A DNA stretch of 62,739 nucleotides from Pantoea stewartii subsp. stewartii (GTDB taxonomy: Bacteria > Pseudomonadota > Gammaproteobacteria > Enterobacterales > Enterobacteriaceae): positions 1 through 62,739 of the forward strand of contig NZ_VZPF01000019.1 of the NCBI RefSeq assembly GCF_008801695.1. Reading direction: 5' to 3'. Shown in pieces: positions 11,405 through 20,714 of this stretch (the stretch's first letter is position 1; every line of letters starts with the position of its first letter). Under the pieces are notes generated by a model, which was not told the DNA's origin, did no database searches, and worked only from the letters and a program-made list of their open reading frames with translations. Made by a program: the position numbers and the translations under genes.

Positions 11405-11625
11405 CGCTGCTCATTCACTTGTTTATGAATGCCACCGCGCTGCGGTCAGAGCTCATAAAGCCCGAATGACGCACCAAACGGAGCCTGCCGTCCACCACAC
11501 CGATAATCGTATGCATTGCATCGTTATCAAGCATCGGACGTAACGTTGAGTTAGGCTCCACCCATTCTCACGCGTGGCTAAGGCGGCGCGTCTGCGGCAG
11601 GCCAGATGGTCTGCCGTTTTCTTTT
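11405..11625 (+). ncRNA. glmY: GlmY small RNA
   Basis: GlmY protects the related sRNA GlmZ from RapZ/RNase E cleavage and so raises GlmS synthesis, feeding amino sugars into envelope synthesis. The call rests on four points: position between purL and glrK, the sigma54/sigma70 double promoter, the 5' stretch gctcattcac that matches the start of E. coli GlmY, and a terminal hairpin (CGGCAG at 11595, CTGCCG at 11611) followed by a T-rich run. The predicted transcript is about 220 nt, somewhat longer than in E. coli. The 5' end is estimated from the promoters. Confidence 0.75.
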
Positions 11626-11692
11626 CTGCCTCTTCCTTCTCCGGGCCGACTCCGCTAGCATCCGGTAAGCGTATCTTTATGGAAGCCGTCGC

Positions 11693-13120
11693 GTGAAAAA
11701 ATGGCGTTTTTTCCCCCAATCTCTGCGTCAGCTGGTGCTGATGGCCTTTTTGCTGGTGCTCCTGCCCTTACTGGTACTGGCCTGGCAGGCATGGGAAAGC
11801 CTCTCCGCACTCAGCAATCAGGCGGCGGACACTAACCGCAACACCTTTACCGATGTCCGGCGCAGCGAAGCCATGGCACGAACCGCCATTGAGCTGGAGC
11901 GCAGCTATCGCCAGTATTGCGTACTGGGTGATGCCTCGCTGGCGAAGCTGTATCAGACGCAGCGGATTCGTTACAGCCAGATGCTCAGCTCCCATGCTGA
12001 TAATCTGCCCGATTTACCGGCTTTTAAGACGCTACGGGACACGCTGCCGCTGTTGGAAACCCTGCAGTGCCAGAACGGTAATCCGATGGGCAGTGCTGCG
12101 CAGGCGCTTGACCGTTTTTCCGCAACCAACGCACAACTGGTGCACGACACGCGGGAGGTGGTATTCGCCCGCGGCTTACAGCTTCAGCGCGAAATCGCCG
12201 ATCGCGGTCAGTTCTTTGGCTGGCAGGCGCTGATTCTGTTCATTATCAGCCTGACACTCACGCTGCTGTTTACCCGCATGATCATCGGTCCGGTCAAAAG
12301 TGTCGAACGGATGATTAACCGCCTTGGCGAAGGGCGGGAACTGGGCAGCAGCATGGTGTTTCGGGGGCCACGGGAATTGCGTTCGCTGGGGCAACGTATT
12401 GTCTGGCTGAGCGAGCGGCTGCACTGGCTTGAATCTCAGCGACACGAATTTTTACGCCACCTTTCACACGAACTGAAAACCCCGCTGGCCAGTTTGCGTG
12501 AGGGCACGGCGCTTCTGGCGGATGAAGTCGCGGGCGTGCTAAATCCGGAGCAGAAAGAAATCGTCTCCATACTCGATACCAGCAGCCGTCATTTGCAGCA
12601 CCTGATTGAACAATTGCTCGACTACAACCGCAGGCTCGCTGATGGGCCAATCACGCTTGAGGCGATCAAACTGGACGATATCGTGCATGACGTTGTGAAT
12701 GCCCACGCCCTTTCGGCGCGTAACAAACAGATGCATGTTGAGATCGATCTGAAGGCCACAGATTGCCTGGCTGAGCCTATGCTATTAATGAGCGTAATTG
12801 ATAACCTCTACTCTAACGCCGTGAACTATGGCAATGAATCCGGTAACATCTGGCTTCGTAGCCAGCAGCAGGGCGATACAGTCATCATTGAGGTCGCTAA
12901 CAGCGGTACGCCCATTCCCGAGCATGAGCAGGCAATGATCTTTGAGCCCTTTTTTCAGGGCAGCCATCAGCGCAAAGGGCCGGTTAAAGGCAGTGGGCTG
13001 GGGTTAAGTATCGCAAAGGATTGTCTGCGCCGTATGCACGGCAACCTGCAACTGGTCAGCCGCGATGACGCGGATGTTTGTTTTCGCATTGAACTGAATA
13101 CCACCGCCGGGAAAGTCTGA
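11693..13120 (+). CDS. glrK: Two-component sensor histidine kinase GlrK (QseE)
   Basis: GlrK is an inner-membrane histidine kinase that phosphorylates GlrR in response to envelope signals. The 475-residue protein has two membrane segments (about residues 14-33 and 178-198) around a periplasmic domain. It then has a HAMP region, the H-box FLRHLSHELKTPLAS, the N-box DNLYSNAVNYG and the G-box GSGLGLSIAKDC. The start is GTG at 11693. It begins a tight operon with qseG three bases downstream, followed by glrR and glnB. Confidence 0.94.
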   Translation: MKKWRFFPQSLRQLVLMAFLLVLLPLLVLAWQAWESLSALSNQAADTNRNTFTDVRRSEAMARTAIELERSYRQYCVLGDASLAKLYQTQRIRYSQMLSSHADNLPDLPAFKTLRDTLPLLETLQCQNGNPMGSAAQALDRFSATNAQLVHDTREVVFARGLQLQREIADRGQFFGWQALILFIISLTLTLLFTRMIIGPVKSVERMINRLGEGRELGSSMVFRGPRELRSLGQRIVWLSERLHWLESQRHEFLRHLSHELKTPLASLREGTALLADEVAGVLNPEQKEIVSILDTSSRHLQHLIEQLLDYNRRLADGPITLEAIKLDDIVHDVVNAHALSARNKQMHVEIDLKATDCLAEPMLLMSVIDNLYSNAVNYGNESGNIWLRSQQQGDTVIIEVANSGTPIPEHEQAMIFEPFFQGSHQRKGPVKGSGLGLSIAKDCLRRMHGNLQLVSRDDADVCFRIELNTTAGKV

Positions 13121-13123
13121 AGT

Positions 13124-13738
13124 ATGAAATTTTTTGCCGCGATTCTTATAAGCGCACTGAGCACCCTGATGCTCAGCGGCTGTGCCTCCTCACCGGCGAC
13201 CTCGGCATCCCAGCCCGCACCAAACTCTGTCGCGGTGCCTGAAACGCGCCTGGTGGATTATCTGACAACCCGCTGTAGCGATATCTGGCATATTGAAAAC
13301 ACTGCCGCGCTTGCCAATCCCCTTTACTGGATGCGCAGTATTGACTGCGCCGAACGACTTTCGCCCGCGGAAGCCCGCGCCGAGGCGCACCGCTGGCCAG
13401 TAGACAGCTGGTCGCGAGCCTTTAAACAGGGCGTACTCATGGCAAATGGCAACGTAACGCCACTGGAACGGCGCGACTATATCACCGAGCTGGACAGCTA
13501 CAGTGAGCAGTTCCCGCAAAACCTGCGGGCACTCATCCAGCTCTGGCGCAGTAACCAGGCGGCACAGCTGGATTTAAGTGCGCTACGTTCGCGGTACGTC
13601 CATCTGCAGCAGTTAAGCGATACGCAAAGCAAGCTGGAGCGGTTAACCGATATCGAACGCCAGCTTTCGTCGCGCAAAACCTCAGAGATGCCAGAAGGCA
13701 GTCATGGAACGGCATTGCCACAAGAGGAAGAGCAGTAA
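13124..13738 (+). CDS. qseG: Outer-membrane lipoprotein QseG
   Basis: QseG is a lipoprotein that works with the GlrK/GlrR system; in E. coli it interacts with and modulates the sensor kinase. The 204-residue precursor has a signal peptide with lipobox LMLSGC (Cys at about residue 19). The residue after Cys is Ala, which does not retain the protein at the inner membrane and so agrees with an outer-membrane location. The acidic, Gln-rich C-terminus overlaps the glrR start by one base, suggesting translational coupling. Confidence 0.88.
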   Translation: MKFFAAILISALSTLMLSGCASSPATSASQPAPNSVAVPETRLVDYLTTRCSDIWHIENTAALANPLYWMRSIDCAERLSPAEARAEAHRWPVDSWSRAFKQGVLMANGNVTPLERRDYITELDSYSEQFPQNLRALIQLWRSNQAAQLDLSALRSRYVHLQQLSDTQSKLERLTDIERQLSSRKTSEMPEGSHGTALPQEEEQ

Positions 13739-15072
13739 TGATAAAACATGCGGCACATCTGCTGCTGGTGGATGATGATCCCAGCCTGCTGAAACTGTTA
13801 GGGATGCGGCTGAGCAGCGAAGGCTATCAGGTGACCACCGCAGCCAGTGGGCCTGACGCGCTTCGGCTGTTGCAGAAAGAGAAAATCGATCTGGTGATAA
13901 GCGATTTGCGCATGGATGAGATGGACGGCCTGGCGCTTTTTGGCGAAATCCAGAAACGCCATATGGGCTTGCCGGTCATCATTTTAACCGCACACGGTTC
14001 GATTCCAGAGGCCGTCGCGGCAACCCAGCAGGGCGTATTTAGCTTTTTAACCAAACCGGTCGATCGCGATGCGCTTTATAAGGCAATCGATGAAGCGCTC
14101 GCGCAGCGCGTCCCGGTCAGCGACGACCGCTGGCGGGAAGCCATCGTAACACGCAATCCTCAGATGCTGCGCTTACTTGAACAGGCGCACATGGTTGCTC
14201 AGTCGGATGTCAGCGTGCTGATCAACGGGCAAAGCGGGACGGGTAAAGAGGTGCTGGCGCAGGCTATCCATGCGGCCAGTCCGCGCGCCGACAAGCCGTT
14301 CATCGCGATCAACTGTGGTGCCTTGCCCGAGCAGTTGCTGGAATCGGAGTTATTTGGTCACGCGAAAGGTGCCTTTACCGGTGCGGTCAGCGCGCGCGAC
14401 GGCCTGTTTAAAGCGGCCGAAGGCGGGACGCTGTTTCTGGACGAAATTGGCGATATGCCGCCCGCGCTGCAGGTTAAACTGCTGCGGGTCATACAGGAGC
14501 GTAAAGTCCGGCCGCTTGGCAGCAACAACGATATTGATATCAATGTGCGGATTATCTCCGCCACGCACCGGGATTTACCGAAAGCGATGGAGAAAAACGA
14601 ATTCCGTGAAGATCTCTTTTATCGCCTGAACGTCGTTAACCTGAAAATACCGGCGCTGCATCAACGTACCGAGGATATTCCGCTGCTGGCTAATCATCTG
14701 CTGCGCCAGGCCGCGGACCGTCACAAACCGCAGGTGCGCAGTTTTTCGGTGGATGCGATGAAGCGCCTGATCTCCGCCAGCTGGCCTGGTAACGTGCGTC
14801 AGTTAGTGAATGTGATTGAACAGTGCGTGGCGCTCAGTTCCTCGCCGGTGATCAGCGATGCGCTGGTAGAGCAGGCACTGAGCGGCGAAAACAGCGCATT
14901 ACCAACCTTTGTCGAGGCGCGTAATCAGTTTGAACTCAATTACCTGCGCAAGCTGTTGCAGATGACCAAAGGAAATGTGACCAACGCGGCGCGTCTGGCT
15001 GGACGTAACCGTACTGAATTCTATAAGCTGCTGTCACGTCACGAACTGGACGCCAGTGACTTTAAAGAGTAA
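13738..15072 (+). CDS. glrR: Sigma54-dependent response regulator GlrR (QseF)
   Basis: GlrR activates sigma54 promoters, notably glmY, whose enhancer sites lie about 2.4 kb upstream in this window. The 444-residue protein has a receiver domain with the phosphoacceptor Asp56 (VISDLRM). The AAA+ domain carries Walker A GQSGTGKE at about 164-171 and the sigma54-contact loop GAFTGA at about 211-216. A Fis-type helix-turn-helix (GNVTNAARLAGRNRTEFYKLL) ends the protein. All key motifs are intact. Confidence 0.95.
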   Translation: MIKHAAHLLLVDDDPSLLKLLGMRLSSEGYQVTTAASGPDALRLLQKEKIDLVISDLRMDEMDGLALFGEIQKRHMGLPVIILTAHGSIPEAVAATQQGVFSFLTKPVDRDALYKAIDEALAQRVPVSDDRWREAIVTRNPQMLRLLEQAHMVAQSDVSVLINGQSGTGKEVLAQAIHAASPRADKPFIAINCGALPEQLLESELFGHAKGAFTGAVSARDGLFKAAEGGTLFLDEIGDMPPALQVKLLRVIQERKVRPLGSNNDIDINVRIISATHRDLPKAMEKNEFREDLFYRLNVVNLKIPALHQRTEDIPLLANHLLRQAADRHKPQVRSFSVDAMKRLISASWPGNVRQLVNVIEQCVALSSSPVISDALVEQALSGENSALPTFVEARNQFELNYLRKLLQMTKGNVTNAARLAGRNRTEFYKLLSRHELDASDFKE

Positions 15073-15120
15073 TTTTCTGCCGCACCAGCCTGCAGCATGG
15101 CCAGCGACATTTATACTTAA

Positions 15121-15501
<381 letters not shown>

Positions 15502-15507
15502 TCCTTT

Positions 15508-15930
15508 TCAGAAGCGAAGCTTGCTTCTGAACTGCGCCTGCGATGCGGGACAACGTTCATCGCTGGTCAGTGTGCCCCTGCCTGATTGCAAGAAGGGGCA
15601 ATAATCTGTCATTTCCAGCACGTTATCATCTGGGCAACATTAACTTCAAATTGTACAACTCACTTATTATCTCTTTGTATCGCATTAATTTTTTGGTTTT
15701 TTATTTCGATTAGCATGTTGTTTGTTATTTAAGGTTAATGTTCTTTCATTTGGCTATTAATCTAAATCAAAAACAACTAATAATCTTAACATTATCATGG
15801 CGCTTTTATAATTGGGTGCAGTTAATCATAGCTTTATGTTCTCGCGTGTTATAACTACGGCCGTTAATAAAGGGAAGTGTAATTTACTCTCTTAATATCT
15901 ACAGGAAAACCGAAGGCGCGTTGACAGAAA
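15508..15930. other. AT-rich intergenic region downstream of glnB
   Basis: Near glnB there are two hairpins, CAGAAGC/GCTTCTG (from 15509) and TGCCCCT/AGGGGCA (about 15575-15601). The rest (15650-15920) is markedly AT-rich, unlike the flanking genes, and carries a possible -10 TATAAT near 15816. I see no gene. It probably holds the promoter of the exported protein that follows. Confidence 0.45.
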
Positions 15931-15942
15931 ATGGCTTATACA

Positions 15943-16437
15943 ATGAAAGTAAAAGGGATAATGATATTCGCTCTGATTCTCGCATCCGGTCAGACCGTTT
16001 CCGGCGAAGATGCGCTTTACAGTAAAGTATTAACCGCTTCGCATTATCATGATAGTAAGGGCTTATCAGACAGCGATTACGACAAAATAGGGGAGCTTAT
16101 AGCCCAGGGGGAAACCCGCTGGATAAGACTTTATCCCGTGTTAAGCAAATCGCCATTCTTAGGGATGACCTCTTTTCAGGAAAGTTTAAATATTGTCATG
16201 GCCTGTGCTTTACCTAAGAATCCCAACGAGGTGTTAAAATTTGTTGATGAGGCAAATATTGATCAAATATGTGCAGCGCCTTTTATCGAACCGGGCCGTG
16301 ATGAACTGCGTGACTATTTTAACGAAACATTCCCGACATTACATAAAGCTTTGTCAGAAGGATACTGGAAACAATCCTGTTTGCTGAAACTAAGAAAGGC
16401 CCTCGCTGATACATTGCCATCAATAAAAGAAAGTTAA
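15943..16437 (+). CDS. Exported protein of unknown function
   Basis: I do not recognise this family. The product is about 164 residues. It has a signal peptide (MKVKGIMIFALILASGQTVSGEDA), with cleavage likely after SG or SGE, and a mature part with three cysteines (MACAL, DQICAAP, KQSCLL). An in-frame ATG at 15931 is an alternative start; neither has a strong ribosome binding site. The gene and its upstream region are AT-rich compared with glnB and hmp, it stands alone, and it has no counterpart here in E. coli. These points suggest horizontal gain. A periplasmic inhibitor or immunity-type role is possible but unsupported. Confidence 0.6.
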   Translation: MKVKGIMIFALILASGQTVSGEDALYSKVLTASHYHDSKGLSDSDYDKIGELIAQGETRWIRLYPVLSKSPFLGMTSFQESLNIVMACALPKNPNEVLKFVDEANIDQICAAPFIEPGRDELRDYFNETFPTLHKALSEGYWKQSCLLKLRKALADTLPSIKES

Positions 16438-16555
16438 ACTATGCTATTTCTTCCCATGCGTTAACGATTACCCGGCTCAATAGTGGTAAGTAAAACGCTG
16501 CCATGCGTGCGAAAGCGCCTGGATAGGCGGTAATCTGTTCCGCTATGAAAATATG

Positions 16556-16579
16556 TCCGACTCCGACTCCGACTCCGAC
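16556..16579. repeat. Hexanucleotide repeat, four copies of TCCGAC
   Basis: A perfect 24-base tandem array in the gap between the exported protein and hmp. It lies in no convincing gene. A 6-base unit would not shift a reading frame. Confidence 0.8.
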
Positions 16580-16675
16580 GCGTCGCTCTTCACGCATGAA
16601 CACAGTAATACGCACGAAACGGCTCTTTACTTTCAGCGTATAACAGATGCCAGAAGGGCCGTTCATAGCCGCAAA

Positions 16676-17860
16676 TTACATTACCTTATGCGGACCAAAC
16701 ACCTCATAGTGAATCCTGTCCGCCGTCACGCCGACCGCCAGCAGCTGCTGAACGACGAACTGCATAAAGCCCAGCGGCCCACAAAGATAGAAGTGGGTAT
16801 TCACCTCCTGCAGACGTGGTGAAACGCTCGCCAGATCCATAAGGCCTTGCGCATCATAACGACCTGCATCACCCTGATTTGGCTCGCGATACCAGATATG
16901 TTGGGCAAAATCAGGCAACAGGGCACCGGCCGCGCGCACTTCATCTGCAAAGGCATGCTGCTGGCCGTTTTCAGCGGCATGTAACCAGTTGACCGCTGCC
17001 GGGTGCTGCCGGGCAGCCAGCGCATGCAGCATGGCCAGCATCGGCGTTTGCCCTACGCCCGCTGAAATCAACGTGACCGGCGTCGTCGGACTTGCCTGGA
17101 GAAAAAAATCCCCGTGTGGAGGCGTCAGCTGAATCTCATCGCCTGCTTTGGCCTGTTGATGCAGCCAGCCTGAGACTCTTCCCCCGGCTTCCTGTTTTAC
17201 CGCAATTCGGTAGGTCTGCGCATTGCTGACGGTGGTGAGTGAGTACTGACGAATTTGCTGATAACGGAAGCCCGCTGGCTGCAGATGCAGTGACACATAC
17301 TGCCCCGGCCTGAAGGACGCAATGGGTTTACCATCAACAGGAGCGAGGGTAACGCTTTTGATCACGTCACTTTGTTGCTCAATCGCGCTGATGAAGAAGG
17401 CTCTCGTGCCGCGCCAGCCGCCTTGCTGGTGTGCCGATGCCTGATAAAGGGCTTCTTCACGCTGGATAAAGATATCGGCCAGCACTGTGTAAGCGCGTCT
17501 CCAGGCGGCGAGCACCGCTTCGCCAGGATTCAGCATGGCGTCGATAGAGGAGAGTAAATACTCACCCACAATTTTATATTGCTCAGGTTGGATCGTCAGA
17601 CTGGCGTGCTTTTGGGCAATTTTTTCGACGGCTGGCCGTAGCGCCGTCAGATTGTCCAGATTGGCCCCGTAGGCGCAAATCGCATTAAACAGCGCTTCAC
17701 GCTGTGCGCCATTGCGCTGGTTGGCCCTGTTAAAGACATGCTTTAACTCTGGATGATGAGAGAGCATCTGACTGTAAAAATGGGCCGTCAGATCGGGGCC
17801 GCATGCGGCAATCGCGGGAAGGGTGGATTTCACAATGTGAATCGTCTTGGCATCAAGCAT
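16676..17860 (-). CDS. hmp: Flavohemoprotein, nitric oxide dioxygenase
   Basis: Hmp oxidises nitric oxide to nitrate with O2 and NAD(P)H. The 394-residue protein has an N-terminal globin domain (about 1-140, begins MLDAKTIHIVKSTLPAI), an FAD domain containing RQYSLT near residue 205, and a C-terminal NAD-binding domain with SAGVGQTPMLAMLHAL. Its length matches the E. coli protein (396). It is divergent from glyA, as in E. coli, and an NsrR-type palindrome precedes the start. Confidence 0.96.
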   Translation of the reverse strand: MLDAKTIHIVKSTLPAIAACGPDLTAHFYSQMLSHHPELKHVFNRANQRNGAQREALFNAICAYGANLDNLTALRPAVEKIAQKHASLTIQPEQYKIVGEYLLSSIDAMLNPGEAVLAAWRRAYTVLADIFIQREEALYQASAHQQGGWRGTRAFFISAIEQQSDVIKSVTLAPVDGKPIASFRPGQYVSLHLQPAGFRYQQIRQYSLTTVSNAQTYRIAVKQEAGGRVSGWLHQQAKAGDEIQLTPPHGDFFLQASPTTPVTLISAGVGQTPMLAMLHALAARQHPAAVNWLHAAENGQQHAFADEVRAAGALLPDFAQHIWYREPNQGDAGRYDAQGLMDLASVSPRLQEVNTHFYLCGPLGFMQFVVQQLLAVGVTADRIHYEVFGPHKVM

Positions 17861-17876
17861 GGGAATACCTCACTTA

Positions 17877-17899
17877 AAGCTGCATTTTAAATGCATCTT
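17877..17899 (-). promoter_or_regulatory. NsrR-type operator of hmp
   Basis: A 23-base near-perfect palindrome, aagctgcat-tttaa-atgcatctt, matches the NsrR consensus AAGATGCYTTT and its inverted half. It lies 17 bases upstream of the hmp start, predicting derepression by nitric oxide. Confidence 0.75.
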
Positions 17900-18057
17900 A
17901 TGGCCGGGCGTTTTGTTCTGTAAATAGCGTTGTGGTTTACAAGAAGACTGAGCGGCAAATTTTCAGATGGAGAAATGGAAAATTTCCGTTACAGGGTGCG
18001 GGGAAAAACAGCGGAAAACCGCTTGCAAAGCGAGCCAAAAACACATCGCCAATGCGA

Positions 18058-18073
18058 AGCCAAACGTTTGCGT
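18058..18073 (+). promoter_or_regulatory. PurR box upstream of glyA
   Basis: AGCCAAACGTTTGCGT closely matches the PurR operator and lies about 110 bases before glyA, as in E. coli, where PurR represses glyA. Confidence 0.75.
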
Positions 18074-18184
18074 AAAAAGAGGGGATTGGCCCTACCGTCC
18101 CCTGGTAAAAGGGTTTACACTGTCTGCCTTCGCCCTTTGGGGGCGTAATTTGCCGATTTAAAGATAGCCAGTCAGGAGATGCGG

Positions 18185-19438
18185 ATGTTAAAGCGTGAAA
18201 TGAACATTGCCGATTATGATGCCGAGTTGTGGCAGGCGATGGAGCAAGAGAAAGTGCGTCAGGAAGAGCACATTGAACTGATTGCTTCTGAAAACTACAC
18301 CAGCCCGCGTGTAATGCAGGCGCAAGGTTCACAGCTCACCAACAAATATGCTGAAGGCTATCCTGGCAAACGTTATTACGGCGGCTGCGAGTATGTAGAT
18401 ATTGTTGAGCAGCTGGCTATCGATCGTGCGAAAGCGCTGTTTGGTGCAGATTATGCCAACGTACAGCCGCACTCAGGTTCACAGGCTAACTTTGCTGTGT
18501 TTACCGCCCTGCTGCAGCCAGGCGATACCATTGTGGGTATGAACCTCGCGCACGGTGGTCATCTGACGCACGGTTCGCCTGTTAACCTGTCGGGCAAACT
18601 CTACAATGTCGTGCCTTACGGTATCGATGAAACCGGTAAAATTGACTACAACGAACTGGCTGAGCTGGCAAAAACGCACCAGCCTAAGATGATCATTGGC
18701 GGTTTCTCTGCGTATTCGGGTATTTGCGACTGGGCCAAAATGCGCGAAATCGCAGACAGCGTTGGTGCCTGGTTGTTTGTGGATATGGCGCACGTTGCGG
18801 GTCTGATTGCGGCTGAAGTTTACCCGAACCCTTTACCGCACGCGCACGTTGTGACTTCTACAACCCACAAAACGCTGGCCGGTCCGCGTGGCGGCATCAT
18901 TCTGGCGAAAGGTGGCGACGAAGAACTGTACAAAAAGCTTAACTCTGCGGTTTTCCCTGGCGGCCAGGGCGGCCCGCTGATGCACGTCATTGCGGGTAAA
19001 GCCGTGGCGTTCAAAGAAGCGATGGAACCCGAGTTCAAAACCTACCAGCAGCAGGTGGCAAAAAACGCGAAAGCGATGGTCGAGGTCTTACTGGAACGCG
19101 GTTATAACATCGTGTCAGGCGGCACTTACAACCACCTGTTCCTGATTGATCTGGTGAGCAAAAACCTGACCGGTAAAGAAGCGGATGCGGCACTGGGCCG
19201 TGCCAATATCACCGTGAACAAAAACAGCGTGCCGAACGATCCGAAAAGCCCGTTTGTCACCTCCGGTGTACGTATCGGTACCCCAGCGGTCACGCGTCGT
19301 GGCTTTAAAGAAGCGGACGTGCGTGAACTGGCCGGCTGGATTGCTGACGTGCTGGACGATGTGAACGACGAAGCCACGATTGAACGCACGAAGCAAAAAG
19401 TGCTGGATATCTGTGCGCGCTTACCGGTTTACGCCTGA
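18185..19438 (+). CDS. glyA: Serine hydroxymethyltransferase
   Basis: GlyA interconverts serine and glycine with tetrahydrofolate, the main one-carbon source for purine and methionine synthesis. The 417-residue protein carries the PLP lysine at Lys229 ([13 protein letters not shown], here STTHKTL) and the family start [19 protein letters not shown] 18185 is chosen because AGGAG (18174-18178) lies six bases upstream; the in-frame ATG at 18179 abuts it directly. A perfect terminator follows. Confidence 0.97.
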   Translation: MLKREMNIADYDAELWQAMEQEKVRQEEHIELIASENYTSPRVMQAQGSQLTNKYAEGYPGKRYYGGCEYVDIVEQLAIDRAKALFGADYANVQPHSGSQANFAVFTALLQPGDTIVGMNLAHGGHLTHGSPVNLSGKLYNVVPYGIDETGKIDYNELAELAKTHQPKMIIGGFSAYSGICDWAKMREIADSVGAWLFVDMAHVAGLIAAEVYPNPLPHAHVVTSTTHKTLAGPRGGIILAKGGDEELYKKLNSAVFPGGQGGPLMHVIAGKAVAFKEAMEPEFKTYQQQVAKNAKAMVEVLLERGYNIVSGGTYNHLFLIDLVSKNLTGKEADAALGRANITVNKNSVPNDPKSPFVTSGVRIGTPAVTRRGFKEADVRELAGWIADVLDDVNDEATIERTKQKVLDICARLPVYA

Positions 19439-19465
19439 TCCCGTCAGGTGAGTCAACGGTTGAAA

Positions 19466-19491
19466 AAGGATGGCCCCGGCCATCCTTTTTT
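19466..19491 (+). terminator. glyA terminator
   Basis: A perfect 10-bp stem AAGGATGGCC/GGCCATCCTT with a two-base loop is followed by a T-run. Confidence 0.88.
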
Positions 19492-19565
19492 ATTGCCCGT
19501 CTCACGTGGCTCTGACAAAGTATCGACCTCTTAACACGACCGGTCACACTATTGCTGGAGGGAAT

Positions 19566-20714
19566 ATGGCAATCGGCTCCGCCAGATGGCTTGGATTAAG
19601 CTATTTCACCTACTTTTTTTGTTACGGTATTTACCTGCCTTTCTGGGGCGTCTGGCTAAAAGGCGTGGGACTGAACCCCGAACAAATTGGCCTGCTGCTT
19701 GGCTGCGGCATGGTGGCGCGTTTTGTAGGCAGTTTGTTCATCGCCTCGCAGGTTAAACATCCTTCTCAACTGATTACGGCGTTGCGGCTGCTGGCGCTGC
19801 TGACCTGTCTTTTTGCCGTGGGATACTGGACTGGACAACAGTGGTTGTGGCTGCTGTTAGTGATGACCGGCTTTAATCTGTTTTTCTCCCCGCTGGTGCC
19901 TTTAAGTGACGCGCTGGCGGCGACCTGGACGCAACAAATTGGTCTGGCCTACGGGCCGGTGCGCCTCTGGGGTTCTCTGGCCTTCGTCATCAGTTCGTCG
20001 TTGACCGGTATGCTGGTGACGGCTTTTTCATCCCAGGCGATTTTAATGCTGCTGTCAGCGGGCGTCATAAGTATGCTGGCGGGCATGTTACTGACGCCGC
20101 AAACACACCCTCAGGGCAGCGAACGCAAGAGCAACGTCAGCGGTGGCTGGCAGGCCTGGCGCGATCTGATACGGGAAAACGCGGTCTGGCGTTTCATGGT
20201 GTGCGTCACCCTGCTGCAGGGAGCGCATGCGGCCTATTACGGCTTCAGCGCGATCTGGTGGCAGGAAAGTGGCTATTCCGCCTCGCGCATTGGTTATCTG
20301 TGGTCGCTTGGCGTGGTGGCAGAAATTGTGATCTTTGCGCTGAGTCACCGTCTGTTTCACCGCTGGCAGGCGCGCGATTTACTGCTGCTGTCCGGCGTTT
20401 GCGCGTTAATTCGCTGGAGCCTGCTGGGGGCCAGCACGGCACTGCCGGTGTTGATTGTGGCGCAAATTCTCCACTGCGGTACGTTTACGGTCTGCCATCT
20501 GGCAGCCATGCGTTTCATTGCTTCACGGCAGGGTGCGGAGGTAATTCGGTTGCAGTCGCTCTATTCGGCGCTGGCGATGGGTGGCGGTATCGCCGTGATG
20601 ACGATGATTTGTGGCGTGCTGTTTACCCATCTTCATGGACAGCTGTTTTGGGTGATGGCGCTGGTGGCGCTGCCTGCGCTGTTTCTGCGCCCGCGTCAGG
20701 ACTCCAGCAAATAG
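19566..20714 (+). CDS. hcaT: MFS transporter of the HcaT (3-phenylpropionate permease) family
   Basis: This 382-residue protein has the twelve hydrophobic segments of the major facilitator superfamily. It aligns along its length with E. coli HcaT (FTYFFCYGIYLPFWGVWLKG, LQGAHAAYYGFSAIWWQ, QILHCGTFTVCHLAAMR). HcaT is a putative 3-phenylpropionate permease. No hca catabolic genes or hcaR are nearby, so the substrate here is open. The start is ATG 19566, behind GGAGGGA. Its 3' end overlaps the convergent csiE by 19 bases, as expected for this locus. Confidence 0.88.
   Translation: MAIGSARWLGLSYFTYFFCYGIYLPFWGVWLKGVGLNPEQIGLLLGCGMVARFVGSLFIASQVKHPSQLITALRLLALLTCLFAVGYWTGQQWLWLLLVMTGFNLFFSPLVPLSDALAATWTQQIGLAYGPVRLWGSLAFVISSSLTGMLVTAFSSQAILMLLSAGVISMLAGMLLTPQTHPQGSERKSNVSGGWQAWRDLIRENAVWRFMVCVTLLQGAHAAYYGFSAIWWQESGYSASRIGYLWSLGVVAEIVIFALSHRLFHRWQARDLLLLSGVCALIRWSLLGASTALPVLIVAQILHCGTFTVCHLAAMRFIASRQGAEVIRLQSLYSALAMGGGIAVMTMICGVLFTHLHGQLFWVMALVALPALFLRPRQDSSK

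Noticed and set aside
11152..11469. Open frame of about 96-106 codons with a hydrophobic C-terminal segment, downstream of purL
   Set aside because: Its 5' end lies in the purL terminator, it lacks a ribosome binding site, and it runs over the three GlrR-type sites, the glmY promoters and the GlmY start.
16553..16822. Open frame beginning with Ser-Asp repeats from the TCCGAC array
   Set aside because: It runs into the opposite-strand hmp gene and has no ribosome binding site. The Ser-Asp pattern only reflects the DNA repeat.
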